Source: Gemmatimonas sp. (GTDB lineage: Bacteria; Gemmatimonadota; Gemmatimonadetes; Gemmatimonadales; Gemmatimonadaceae). From it: DNA of 64,000 nt. The notes beneath the pieces are model-generated. The model did not search any database. It saw only the letters and a program-made list of their open reading frames with translations, and was not told the DNA's origin. Location: positions 1 through 64,000 of the forward strand of contig JAJKIR010000206.1 in NCBI GenBank assembly GCA_021154325.1, read 5' to 3'. Position 1 is the first letter of the stretch. Each line of letters starts with the position of its first letter. The position numbers and the translations under genes are program-made. This document shows positions 51,736-60,266 of this stretch, piece after piece.

Positions 51736-51800
51736 CAGATCGTGGCTGCGCGAAACCCGGCCGTGCGTATATTCCGGCGTCTCCGACACGCTTGAGTTCT

Positions 51801-52643
51801 GTGGCGCGAATCATCGCTGTTGCGAATCAAAAGGGTGGCGTGGGAAAGACCACGACCGCCGTCAACCTCGCCGCGAGCCTGGCTGCGGCTGAGCAACGAA
51901 CGCTGCTCGTCGACGGTGACCCTCAGGGGAACGCGACGAGCGGACTGGGAATCGATCGCGAGTCAATCACCGCGACCGTCTACGACGTCCTGATCGGAAG
52001 CACGTCGGCCACGAACGCGATAATGCGCGAGGTGCAGTTCCGGCACCTCGATCTTCTGCCCGCCACGCCGGAGCTTGCCGGGGCCGAGGTGGAGCTCGTC
52101 GACCATCCAAAGCGAGACAGCGCCATGCGATCCGCCCTCGCGGAGATCTCATCGGCTTACGATTACATACTGATCGACTGTCCGCCGTCCTTGAGCCTCA
52201 TCACAGTCAACATGCTCGCAGCCGCCGATGCCTTACTGATTCCGGTGCAGTGCGAGTACTACGCGCTCGAGGGTTTGTCGCAGTTGCTCAATACAGTGCA
52301 CCTCGTACAGCGCAGCGTGAACGAGGCCTTGGCGATCGATGGTGTGCTGTTGACGATGTACGACGCGCGACTGAACCTCTCCCGCCAAGTCGCTGCGGAG
52401 GCGCGTGAATATTTCGGCGCGAAGGTCTTTGAGACTGTTATTCCCCGCAATGTTCGACTCGCCGAGGCGCCGAGCTTTGGCAAGCCGATCATTCTTTACG
52501 ACGTCGCATCGGTCGGTGCTCAGGCTTACATGGGCGTTGCCCGAGAGCTGCTTGAGCGCGCGTCTGCGTGGCGCGATCAGTCCTCGCAGACATTCGTTGG
52601 GGGTGTCGCTCTGCCTGACAATCACTCGGAGCGTACCGCATGA
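51801..52643 (+). CDS. parA: Chromosome partitioning ATPase ParA
   Basis: 280 residues from a GTG at 51801 (VARIIAVANQKGG); the track start (51687) would include a parS site. Deviant Walker A KGGVGKTTT, VDGDPQGNAT, Walker B YILIDCPPS, and the PVQCEYYALEGLSQL and PRNVRLAEAPSFG segments are those of chromosomal ParA/Soj. Forms ATP-dependent dimers on nucleoid DNA and moves ParB-parS complexes. Overlaps parB by 4 bp. Chromosomal parAB usually lies near the origin. Confidence 0.97.
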   Translation: MARIIAVANQKGGVGKTTTAVNLAASLAAAEQRTLLVDGDPQGNATSGLGIDRESITATVYDVLIGSTSATNAIMREVQFRHLDLLPATPELAGAEVELVDHPKRDSAMRSALAEISSAYDYILIDCPPSLSLITVNMLAAADALLIPVQCEYYALEGLSQLLNTVHLVQRSVNEALAIDGVLLTMYDARLNLSRQVAAEAREYFGAKVFETVIPRNVRLAEAPSFGKPIILYDVASVGAQAYMGVARELLERASAWRDQSSQTFVGGVALPDNHSERTA

Positions 52644-53533
52644 GTGCCGAAAAACAGCGTCGCCTTGGCCGCGGGCTCGAAGCACTTATTGGCTCAGCGC
52701 AGCCGCCTTCGAGCGGCACGAGCGAGTTACAGCGGATCCCGACTGCGCGTATTCGACCAAATCCGTACCAACCAAGAAGAGAGTTCGATCCAGCGGCCCT
52801 GGCCGAACTCGAGGCGTCCATAAAGGCCAATGGCCTGCTGCAGCCCATCACAGTCCGCCGCAAGGGCGACAGCTATGAGTTGATCGCTGGGGAGAGAAGG
52901 CTACGCGCAATTCGCAGCCTGGAATGGAAGGATGTGCCCGCTGTTGTTCGTGATTTCGACGACCAGACTATGCTGGTACTGGCGTTGGTGGAGAATCTTC
53001 AGCGCGCTGACCTCAATCCCATTGAGGAGGCACGCGGGTACCAGCGGCTCCTCGGGGAATTTTCGCTGACGCACCAAGAGGTCGCCGACGCAGTTGGCAA
53101 AGATCGCAGTACCATTACGAACCTGCTTCGCGTCCTGACTTTGCCCGACCATGTGCAGCAACTCGTGGAGTCAGGGAAGCTTTCCGCCGGGCACGCTCGG
53201 ACCCTCGCAGGCTTGGACCATTCGGACGTACTCGCGCTTGCCGAGCAGATCGTGACTGGCAGTCTCAGCGTTCGCCAAACGGAAGAGCTCGTGCGCAAGA
53301 ACCGCAATGGGCCGACTCCAGCACGGAAACGCTCGGAGGCCGTTGCGGTTAAGCGCCCTGCCATCGTACGGCAACTCGAAGACGAGCTGAGACATTACTT
53401 GCAAACCGATGTGCAAATCGAGTTGAGTGGGGAGGAAAAAGGTGTTGTCCGCGTCTCCTTCTACTCGCCTGATGATCTAGAGCGAATCATGGGGCTGATG
53501 ATTCGAAACCGCCCCCCGGATATCGAGACATAA
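52640..53533 (+). CDS. parB: Chromosome partitioning CTPase ParB
   Basis: 297 residues. N-terminal LGRGLEALIG (ParA-activating tail), ParB/Srx domain with GERRLRAI (CTP-binding) and ALVENLQRADLNPIEEA, helix-turn-helix LTHQEVADAVGKDRSTITNLLRVLTLP (about 150) that reads parS, and a C-terminal dimerisation region LSGEEKGVVRVSFYSPDDLERIM. Slides from parS as a clamp to build the partition complex. Starts inside the parA stop (ATGA). Confidence 0.97.
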   Translation: MSAEKQRRLGRGLEALIGSAQPPSSGTSELQRIPTARIRPNPYQPRREFDPAALAELEASIKANGLLQPITVRRKGDSYELIAGERRLRAIRSLEWKDVPAVVRDFDDQTMLVLALVENLQRADLNPIEEARGYQRLLGEFSLTHQEVADAVGKDRSTITNLLRVLTLPDHVQQLVESGKLSAGHARTLAGLDHSDVLALAEQIVTGSLSVRQTEELVRKNRNGPTPARKRSEAVAVKRPAIVRQLEDELRHYLQTDVQIELSGEEKGVVRVSFYSPDDLERIMGLMIRNRPPDIET

Positions 53534-53587
53534 TGTAGCCCGTATAGCAGTATCATAGCGACAGTGCTGAGGCTAGAGGTGTGAATC

Positions 53588-54700
53588 GTGCTTCCTGGCA
53601 CATCGGTTGGCGCCGAGAATTCCACAGACATGCAACTGCCTCTTCCATCGCAACTTAGGGTGAAGTGTCGAATTCGGACTACAGTGTTTTCCACCCTCTT
53701 CCACATCGCCGTCTTCACATACGCGGCCGCCCTGGGAGGTTGTTCGAGTCGGGGACAGCGGTCCACAACTGATTCGTCGAGCCAAGCCACCAGCTTTAAG
53801 GTGGCTCTTCTCACCCCCGGCGCCATTTCAGACCAGTCGTGGAACGGCGGCGCCTACCAAGGCCTGCTTCGGATTCGCGACTCCCTCGGCGCCCAGATCA
53901 GCCACATTCAAACCAAAACGCCAGCCGAGTTCGAGGAAAATTTCCGCCAGTACGGAAACCAGCACTTCGATCTCGTCTTCGGGCACGGTTTCGAGTTTCA
54001 GGACGCGGCGCGCGCCGTAGCTCCTTCGTATCCCGCCACGCAGTACGTCGTGACATCAGGCAACACGAGCAGTGGGAACGTGAGCGGAATGGTTTTCGGC
54101 TTCGCGGAACCGTCGTATCTCGCGGGGATGATCGCCGGCACCATGACGCGCACCAATCGACTCGGCGTGATTGGCGGCACCGAGCTGCCTCCGGTTCGCG
54201 AAAGCTTCGTTGCCTTCGAGGAGGGGGTGCACAGCGTCAATGCCGCCGCGAAAGTCGTCACGGCCTACATCGGAAACTGGGACGATGTAAGCGCTGGCAA
54301 GGAACAGGCGCTTGCTCAGCTGGCGAGCGGCGTCGACGTCATCTTCCAGAATGCCGACGCCGCCGGACTCGGAATTTTTCAGGCGGTGCGAGAAGCAACA
54401 GGCGCATTCGTATTCGGCACAAATTCGAATCAGAACGACATTGCGCCGGAAGTCACGCTCGGAAGCGTGGCGATCGACCTCCCGCATGCCTTTCTCACGG
54501 TTGCGCGCCAGGTCCGGAACCACACCTTCACGCCGGGAATCATCAAGCTTGGTATGCGGGAGCAGGTCGTGGATCTCGTTCTGAACCCCCGATTGAGCTC
54601 GCGGATCCCGAGTGCGACGCGCAAGGCGGTCGACTCGGCGCGGGCGCTGATTGCTGCCGGGAAGTTCTCACGCCCGAGCGCCTCAGCGGCCGCTCGTTAG
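53588..54700 (+). CDS. BMP-family ABC transporter substrate-binding lipoprotein
   Basis: 370 residues; GTG start at 53588 with GAGG 8 nt upstream (ATG at 53630 is the alternative). Lipobox ALGGC after a hydrophobic segment. BMP/PnrA-type periplasmic-binding fold: VALLTPGAISDQSWNGGAYQGL, VFGHGFEFQDAARAVA, GFAEPSYLAGMIAGTMTRTNRLGVIGG, DVIFQNADAAGLGIFQAV and FGTNSNQNDIAPEVTLGS. Members bind purine nucleosides or related compounds. Linked to an ATPase and two permeases downstream. Stop TAG falls in the octamer. Second gene after parB, 54 bp away. Confidence 0.93.
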   Translation: MLPGTSVGAENSTDMQLPLPSQLRVKCRIRTTVFSTLFHIAVFTYAAALGGCSSRGQRSTTDSSSQATSFKVALLTPGAISDQSWNGGAYQGLLRIRDSLGAQISHIQTKTPAEFEENFRQYGNQHFDLVFGHGFEFQDAARAVAPSYPATQYVVTSGNTSSGNVSGMVFGFAEPSYLAGMIAGTMTRTNRLGVIGGTELPPVRESFVAFEEGVHSVNAAAKVVTAYIGNWDDVSAGKEQALAQLASGVDVIFQNADAAGLGIFQAVREATGAFVFGTNSNQNDIAPEVTLGSVAIDLPHAFLTVARQVRNHTFTPGIIKLGMREQVVDLVLNPRLSSRIPSATRKAVDSARALIAAGKFSRPSASAAAR

Positions 54701-54710
54701 GCTGCCCGCG

Positions 54711-55484
54711 ATGCCTCGCTCTCGAGACATAGCTGATCGACTCGACGCGCTACTCCTTACCGCCGAGATCCCCGATTATCCGGCCGCGCTGAACGGGCTC
54801 CAATTCGCGAGCCGGGGCAATGTTCGTCGCGTTGCCACGGCGGTCGACTTCTCATCTCATGTCATCCGCGAAGCAATCGCCGCTCGAGCCGAGATGCTGC
54901 TCGTTCATCACGGCATGTTCTGGGGTGGGCTGCAACCAATTACCGGCCTCACTTACGAGCGTTACGCGACACTCATGAGCCACGACGTCGCCGTTTACTC
55001 CGCGCATCTGCCGCTCGACGTCCACCCCGAGTTCGGAAACAATGCGCTTCTGGCCCGCCAACTGGGCCTGGAGCCCTCGGCGGGATTCGCACGGTACAAA
55101 ACCATTGACGTAGGCCTGAGCGGCCGCGCGGATGTGGACACAGCAACGTTGGCGGATCGAGCGCGCCAACTCGCGCATGAAGCGGGAGGCGAAATCGTGG
55201 CTACGCCATTCGCCAGCAATCGCAGAACTCGGCATTGGGCCATCTGCACTGGCGCCGGAGCAGACGCTGACACCATTCGTGAGGCTGCCGATCGCGGCAT
55301 CGACACCATGATCGTCGGCGAGGGACCACATCACACCGCCGTGCAGGCCCGGGACTTGGGCATCGTGGTCGTCTACGCCGGTCACTACGCCACTGAGACG
55401 TTAGGCATCCGCGCCCTCGGCGATTTCGTGGCGCGGGAGTTCGGCGTCGAGACCCAGTTCCTCGACGCGCCGACGGGACTATGA
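54711..55484 (+). CDS. Nif3-like dinuclear metal centre protein
   Basis: 257 residues from the ATG at 54711 (MPRSRDIADRLDALL); the track start overlaps the BMP gene. Nif3/YbgI family: NGLQFASRGNVRRVATAVDFSSHVIREA, LLVHHGMFWGG (metal His pair), YSAHLPLDVHPEFGNNALLA and GEGPHHTAVQARD with YAGHYATET near the C-terminus (remaining ligands). Sometimes annotated as type 2 GTP cyclohydrolase I; the activity is not established. Its place inside the nucleoside-transporter operon is unusual. Overlaps the ATPase by 4 bp. Confidence 0.92.
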   Translation: MPRSRDIADRLDALLLTAEIPDYPAALNGLQFASRGNVRRVATAVDFSSHVIREAIAARAEMLLVHHGMFWGGLQPITGLTYERYATLMSHDVAVYSAHLPLDVHPEFGNNALLARQLGLEPSAGFARYKTIDVGLSGRADVDTATLADRARQLAHEAGGEIVATPFASNRRTRHWAICTGAGADADTIREAADRGIDTMIVGEGPHHTAVQARDLGIVVVYAGHYATETLGIRALGDFVAREFGVETQFLDAPTGL

Positions 55485-56941
55485 GTGGTGCACCGCCGAT
55501 CCCCGGCTCGCGCCGAGCTCCCGAGCTGCGCCTCGAAGGGATCGTCAAGCAGCTTGGAAGGACACGAGCGCTCAATCACGCGTCTCTCTTCGTGCGGCCG
55601 GGCAGCGTGCATGCGCTGCTCGGCGAGAACGGGGCTGGGAAGAGCACTCTCATGCGCGTCGCCTTCGGGCTGCTTCAGCCTGACGAAGGTCAGATCCTGC
55701 TCGATGGGCGCAGCACACCACTGCGATCACCGGCGGATTCCATCCGCCTCGGCATCGGGATGGTGCATCAGCACTTCACAAACGTCGCCGCAATGACCGC
55801 TGCCGAGAACATCGCGCTCGGCGGTCACGGGCTCTACTCGCCAACCGCGGCTCACGACCGGGCCCGCACCCTCGCCGACGAGGTGCAGCTCGCGATCGAT
55901 CCGAGCGCCCTCGCCGGATCACTCAGCATCGCCGCGCAGCAGAAGCTCGAGATCCTGAAGGCACTCCATCGAAACGCTGCCATTCTCATTCTCGACGAGC
56001 CGACAGCCGTGCTCGCGCCGGCCGAAGCACGAGATCTGCTCGGCTTGGTGCAACAGTTCGCGGTTCGCGGCGGCTCGGTCGTGCTCATCACGCACAAGCT
56101 CTCCGAGGCACTGGAGACCGCGGACGATGTCACAGTCCTGCGCTACGGACGAACGGTTTACCAGGGCGCAGCTGACCAGACCTCGGCGAATCAGCTCGCG
56201 GCTGCGATGCTCGGCGAAGCGCCATCGGCGTCACGACCCGTGATGAGACAGCCGAGCGGTGAGCCGATGCTCCGATTGAGTGGCGTGACAATGGTTGATT
56301 CACGTGGCGTCATACGCCTCGCGAATGCGAATCTCGAGGTGCGCGCCCATGAAATTCTCGGGGTCGCGGGGCTCGAGAACTCGGGTCACGAGGTTCTCCT
56401 GCGCGGAGTCGCCGGCCGTATCGACCCTACAAGCGGCACGATATGGCGCGGCGGCGCGACGGCACTCATTCCCGAGGATAGACAACGGGATGCGCTGGTG
56501 CTCGGCTTTTCTTTGACCGAGAATCTCGCTTTGAAGGGCGCCGGTCGCCGACGCGGCCGCATGATCTGGAAGCGGTTCCGCGACCGGGCGCTGGAGCTGG
56601 CCGCGGAGTACGATGTCCGTTCGCCGTCCGTTGACGCACCCGTCAATGAGCTCTCGGGAGGCAACCAGCAAAAGCTCGTGCTCGCTCGGGAGCTGAGCGA
56701 CGGGCCATCGATAATCGTGGCGGAGAATCCAACGCGTGGACTGGATATTCGTGCATCGGCTGCGGTGCACGAGCGCCTTCGCGAGGCTGCAGCTCGCGGT
56801 GCGGCGGCACTCGTCCACTCCAGCGATCTCGACGAGGTGCTCGCCCTCGCCACCCGAGTCGTCGCCGTGCACGAAGGTCGGCTGACCGAGGTGCCTAACG
56901 ATCGTGAGGCCGTCGGGCGAGCAATGCTCGGGCTCAACTAG
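55481..56941 (+). CDS. BMP-type (nucleoside/riboflavin) ABC transporter ATP-binding protein
   Basis: 486 residues with two ABC domains, as in sugar/nucleoside importers. Domain 1: GENGAGKSTLMRVAFG, MVHQHFTNVAAMTAAENIALG, Walker B ILILDEPTAVLAP. Domain 2: degenerate P-loop GVAGLENSGHEVL, signature LSGGNQQKLVLAREL, AENPTRGLDI. The Q-loop phrase VHQHF is typical of the nucleoside/riboflavin group. Overlaps the Nif3-like gene by 4 bp. The stop overlaps by 8 bp the end of the opposite-strand MFS gene, which separates it from its permeases. Confidence 0.93.
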   Translation: MSGAPPIPGSRRAPELRLEGIVKQLGRTRALNHASLFVRPGSVHALLGENGAGKSTLMRVAFGLLQPDEGQILLDGRSTPLRSPADSIRLGIGMVHQHFTNVAAMTAAENIALGGHGLYSPTAAHDRARTLADEVQLAIDPSALAGSLSIAAQQKLEILKALHRNAAILILDEPTAVLAPAEARDLLGLVQQFAVRGGSVVLITHKLSEALETADDVTVLRYGRTVYQGAADQTSANQLAAAMLGEAPSASRPVMRQPSGEPMLRLSGVTMVDSRGVIRLANANLEVRAHEILGVAGLENSGHEVLLRGVAGRIDPTSGTIWRGGATALIPEDRQRDALVLGFSLTENLALKGAGRRRGRMIWKRFRDRALELAAEYDVRSPSVDAPVNELSGGNQQKLVLARELSDGPSIIVAENPTRGLDIRASAAVHERLREAAARGAAALVHSSDLDEVLALATRVVAVHEGRLTEVPNDREAVGRAMLGLN

Positions 56942-58184
56942 CGGACGGGCGGCGGAGCCGCCGAATCGCCGCAATCCCCAGCGCAGGCCCGCTGGCCAGC
57001 ATCACAAACGCCCAGCGCCAGCCAACGATCGCCGCAACCGGCGGAACGAGCTGGATCGAGACCATCGTGAGCAGGAAGCCGAGGGACGTCTGAACCGTTA
57101 GAGCCGTCCCGACCGCATGCGGGGGCACCGCTTCTGTTACAAGAACGCTAAACTGTGCCGAATCCGCTATCACGAAGAAGCCCCAGAGGAGCGCCACGGG
57201 AAGGAGGAGCCAGAGCGATTTGCCGTACACAAAGCCGATGAGCACGGCGCAGGCGCCGCTCGCCGCCATTGCCATTGTCACCAGCCACTCGCGGCCGCGG
57301 CGATCGGCAACCAAACCTCCCCACACGCAGCCTGCACCGCCGATGGCAATCGCGCAGAACGCGACCAAGGCCGAGAGCTCGTCGCGCGTGGGGCCTGCCG
57401 GACGCCCTGCTGCCGCCGCGCTCATCGCCACGAAAGTCGGGATCCATGTCCAGGCGCTATACAGCTCGAACATGTGTCCGAGGTAGCCGCCCGTTGCCAA
57501 CCTCCAGCGCCGTTCGCGAAAGACGGTGGCGACCAAGTCCCACGAGAACGGTCGGGGCGGGAACGGAAAAGGGCCGTCCCGATAAAAGAAAAAGACCAAC
57601 AGTGCTGCGAGTGTCGCCGCGAAGGTCGCGGAGAGGATCACCGGCTGCACGCCTGCGCCCGGAATGGCGTGCACCAGATAGGGCCCCGCCTTTCCGACGG
57701 TGAGCGCACCAACCACCGTCCCGACGGCGAGGCCTCGCCGCGCGCGAAACCACGTCGAGATCATTTTCATCGCTGGCGGATAGACGCCAGCGAGCGCAAA
57801 TCCGGTGAGCAGTCGACAGACGAGGAGGCCGCGATAGCTTGTTGACTGCAGCAGGGCGGCATTGGCGAAAGCGCCGACGAGCGCCGACAGGGAGAACAGC
57901 AGCCGCGCGGGCACGATGTCAGCAAGATTCAACAGCGCCGAGAACGCCGTTCCCATGACGAACCCGAGCTGCACGATGGCGGTCAGCCAGCCTAACGAGG
58001 AGGGCGAGAGGTGCCATCGTGCCGCGAGTGGTGCCGAGACCGCGCTCGCGGCAAACCACAGTGACATCCCGAGCAGCTCCGCCCATCCCAAAAGGACGAG
58101 CATCCGCCACCGGCGCGGATCGCTGTCTTCAACGATGGACCCGGCAGCACTCGGAGCTGCGTCTATCGGAATCGAGAACGACAT
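56934..58184 (-). CDS. MFS transporter
   Basis: 416 residues, twelve predicted membrane helices, with the MFS loop between helices 2 and 3 in weak form (GTAFSALLNLADIVPARLLF) and RARRGLAVGTVVGALTVGKAGPYL in helices 5. N-terminal RRWRMLVLLGWAELLGMSLWFAASAVSAPL is common in nitrate/cyanate-type and multidrug MFS proteins. Substrate unknown. It is on the minus strand between the ATPase and permease genes of the BMP-type importer, overlapping the ATPase stop. Confidence 0.88.
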   Translation of the reverse strand: MSFSIPIDAAPSAAGSIVEDSDPRRWRMLVLLGWAELLGMSLWFAASAVSAPLAARWHLSPSSLGWLTAIVQLGFVMGTAFSALLNLADIVPARLLFSLSALVGAFANAALLQSTSYRGLLVCRLLTGFALAGVYPPAMKMISTWFRARRGLAVGTVVGALTVGKAGPYLVHAIPGAGVQPVILSATFAATLAALLVFFFYRDGPFPFPPRPFSWDLVATVFRERRWRLATGGYLGHMFELYSAWTWIPTFVAMSAAAAGRPAGPTRDELSALVAFCAIAIGGAGCVWGGLVADRRGREWLVTMAMAASGACAVLIGFVYGKSLWLLLPVALLWGFFVIADSAQFSVLVTEAVPPHAVGTALTVQTSLGFLLTMVSIQLVPPVAAIVGWRWAFVMLASGPALGIAAIRRLRRPSAS

Positions 58185-58244
58185 CGTGGCAATCCTAATG
58201 CGAAGCGGGCGTGCTCGCGATCACTGGATGACACCGGAACACTG

Positions 58245-59324
58245 GTGATCATGCGTTGGCTCGCTCCCATCCCGGCGCCGCTCCGGCGCGCGGCGTACGT
58301 CGTCGCCATTCTCAGCATCGGAGTCCCGCTGCTGCTTCGCGTATTGGGCTTCGAGGCGTTACCCGCTGCGGCCGCACTTCTGCGAGGTTCGCTGGGCTCG
58401 GGCTATGCGATCACCTCCGCAACACTCGTCCGCGCGACGCCCCTCATCCTCACAGGTCTCTCGGTCGCAATTGCTTTTCGCGCGGGAGTCTTCAACATCG
58501 GCGCCGAGGGTCAACTGCTCACAGGTGCAGCCGCCGCTGTGGCGGTATCGCTACTGCCTGGCCTCTCGCACAGCCATTGGAATCCGGTGATCGCGCTCGC
58601 AGTCGGAGCGAGCGCCGGAGGGCTTTGGGCGGGGATCGCGGCGTTTCTCCGGGTCAGATTTCACGTGCTGGAAGTGATCAGCACGATACTGCTGAACTTC
58701 GTGGCTCTGTATCTCGTCGGCTATGTGGTGCGGGGTCCATTGCAGGAACCGCTGCACATCTATCCTCAGTCGAGCACCATCGAGGCGGCGGCGCGGCTCC
58801 CGAGGATACTTCCAGGATCGCGGTTGCACGCGGGATTTCTCGTCGCCATCGTCGTCGCCATGGCGGCATGGTGGACTGTTCGCTTTACCGCTGCCGGTTT
58901 TCGACTTCGCGCGAGCGGCGCCAATCCGGAGGCGGCGCGAATCGCCGGTGAAATCGACGTGGCGCGGGCAGGTGCCAGCGCTTTCGTCGTCAGCGGAGCG
59001 ATTGCCGGCCTCGCGGGTGCCATCGAGGTCACCGGAGTGACGTTTGCGCTGTACGAGAATATTTCTCCAGGCTACGGCTACACGGGCATCGCCGTCGCGC
59101 TCCTCGCGCGGCTGGACGCAGCCGGGGTCGTCGCAAGCGGTCTGCTCTTCGGCGCGCTGGAGGCGGGCGCCTCGGCCATGCAGCGCGATGCGGGCGTGCC
59201 GTCGGTCGTGGTGTCGATGATCGAGGCTGTCATCATTCTGGGGCTGATCGTTGCGTGGCCCCTTCAGGGCAGCGCAGGTCGTCCTCTTCCAGCGGCTGAG
59301 CCAACCCACAGTGGCCAGCAATGA
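58245..59324 (+). CDS. BMP-type ABC transporter permease 1
   Basis: 359 residues; GTG (58245) or ATG (58251) start. Branched-chain-type permease (BPL_transp_2) with about nine helices and the conserved FRAGVFNIGAEGQLLTGA segment, LLNFVALYLVGYVVRG, and ARIAGEIDVARAGASAFVVSGAIAGLAGAIEV with the ATPase-coupling loop. Homologous to YufP/RfuC, nucleoside or riboflavin uptake. 60 bp downstream of the MFS start, so its promoter must lie within that gap or overlap the MFS gene. Overlaps permease 2 by 4 bp. Confidence 0.92.
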   Translation: MIMRWLAPIPAPLRRAAYVVAILSIGVPLLLRVLGFEALPAAAALLRGSLGSGYAITSATLVRATPLILTGLSVAIAFRAGVFNIGAEGQLLTGAAAAVAVSLLPGLSHSHWNPVIALAVGASAGGLWAGIAAFLRVRFHVLEVISTILLNFVALYLVGYVVRGPLQEPLHIYPQSSTIEAAARLPRILPGSRLHAGFLVAIVVAMAAWWTVRFTAAGFRLRASGANPEAARIAGEIDVARAGASAFVVSGAIAGLAGAIEVTGVTFALYENISPGYGYTGIAVALLARLDAAGVVASGLLFGALEAGASAMQRDAGVPSVVVSMIEAVIILGLIVAWPLQGSAGRPLPAAEPTHSGQQ

Positions 59325-60253
59325 CTGACCAGATCGCAAACGGCACGGTCGCAACTGCGTTTGCTGAGGCGACCGTCCGTACAGCGACACCTCTTATTCT
59401 CGCGTCCACGGGCGAGCTGCTCATCGAGCGCGCGGGACTCATCAATATCGGACTCGAAGGCGTCATCCTGAGCGGCGCATTCGGCGCTCTCGTCGGCGCT
59501 ACGCACTGGGGTGGCGGCTCCGCGCTCGGTCTCGCCGTATCGGGGGGCGCCGGAATGCTCATCGCCCTCCTCTTTGCCGCGGCGACGTTAGGCATGGGTT
59601 CGGATCAGATCATCACCGGGACGGCCATCACCCTCCTCGCGCTTGGTGGGACGGGCACGCTCTATCGAACGCTCTACGGCGCAACGGGGTCGAGCCTCGC
59701 CATCGACACAGCCGGTCGCCTCACGATCCCTATTCTTTCGCGTCTTCCGGTCGTCGGGGTGGCGTTCTTCGCACAGCCGCTGATCACTTACCTCGCGTTC
59801 TTGCTGATTCCGGCGACCTGGTGGTTCCTCGAGTACACACACGCGGGACTCGCGCTACGCGCCATTGGCGAGAACCCAACCGCGGCGCTCACGGCCGGCG
59901 TTCCAGTGCTGCGCATCCGGCTGGTGGCCACGCTCGTTGCTGGCGCGTTAGGCGGAGTGGCCGGCGGTGTTCTCGTGTTGTCGCAGGCCGGTACGTTCGT
60001 CGAGGGTATGTCGGCCGGCCGCGGCTTCATCGCGATCGCTATCGTCGTGCTCGGACGCTGGCACCCACTGGGCGTCGGTCTGGCGGCGTTTCTCTTCGCG
60101 GCGACGACTTCGCTGCAGTACGTCGCCCAGGCACTAGGACTCGCCGTCCCCTATCAGTTGATTCTCGCGCTTCCATACCTGTTGACGCTCGCGGCGCTCG
60201 CGGGGCTTGGCGGACGCGCGACTCCGCCCGCAACCCTCGCTCGGGTGGAGTAG
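59321..60253 (+). CDS. BMP-type ABC transporter permease 2
   Basis: 310 residues, eight or nine helices, same superfamily: TPLILASTGELLIERAGLINIGLEGVILSGAF at the N-terminus, GSDQIITGTAITLLALGGTGTLY and GLALRAIGENPTAALTAGVPVLRIRLVATLVAGALGGVAGG with the coupling loop. Forms the pore heterodimer with permease 1. Contains two octamer copies. Stop TAG is in one arm of a small inverted repeat shared with the convergent lipoprotein gene. Confidence 0.92.
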   Translation: MTDQIANGTVATAFAEATVRTATPLILASTGELLIERAGLINIGLEGVILSGAFGALVGATHWGGGSALGLAVSGGAGMLIALLFAAATLGMGSDQIITGTAITLLALGGTGTLYRTLYGATGSSLAIDTAGRLTIPILSRLPVVGVAFFAQPLITYLAFLLIPATWWFLEYTHAGLALRAIGENPTAALTAGVPVLRIRLVATLVAGALGGVAGGVLVLSQAGTFVEGMSAGRGFIAIAIVVLGRWHPLGVGLAAFLFAATTSLQYVAQALGLAVPYQLILALPYLLTLAALAGLGGRATPPATLARVE

Positions 60254-60266
60254 CGCGATCGCTACT
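60249..60266. repeat. Inverted repeat holding both stops of permease 2 and the lipoprotein
   Basis: AGTAGCG-CGAT-CGCTACT: 7-bp perfect arms with a 4-nt loop. The TAG of the plus-strand gene (60251-60253) and the TAG of the minus-strand gene (60262-60264) sit in mirror positions. May serve as a short bidirectional hairpin. Confidence 0.7.

Noticed and set aside
51587-51800. Possible replication origin next to parAB
   Set aside because: No TTATCCACA-type DnaA boxes or AT-rich unwinding element; only parS sites are present.
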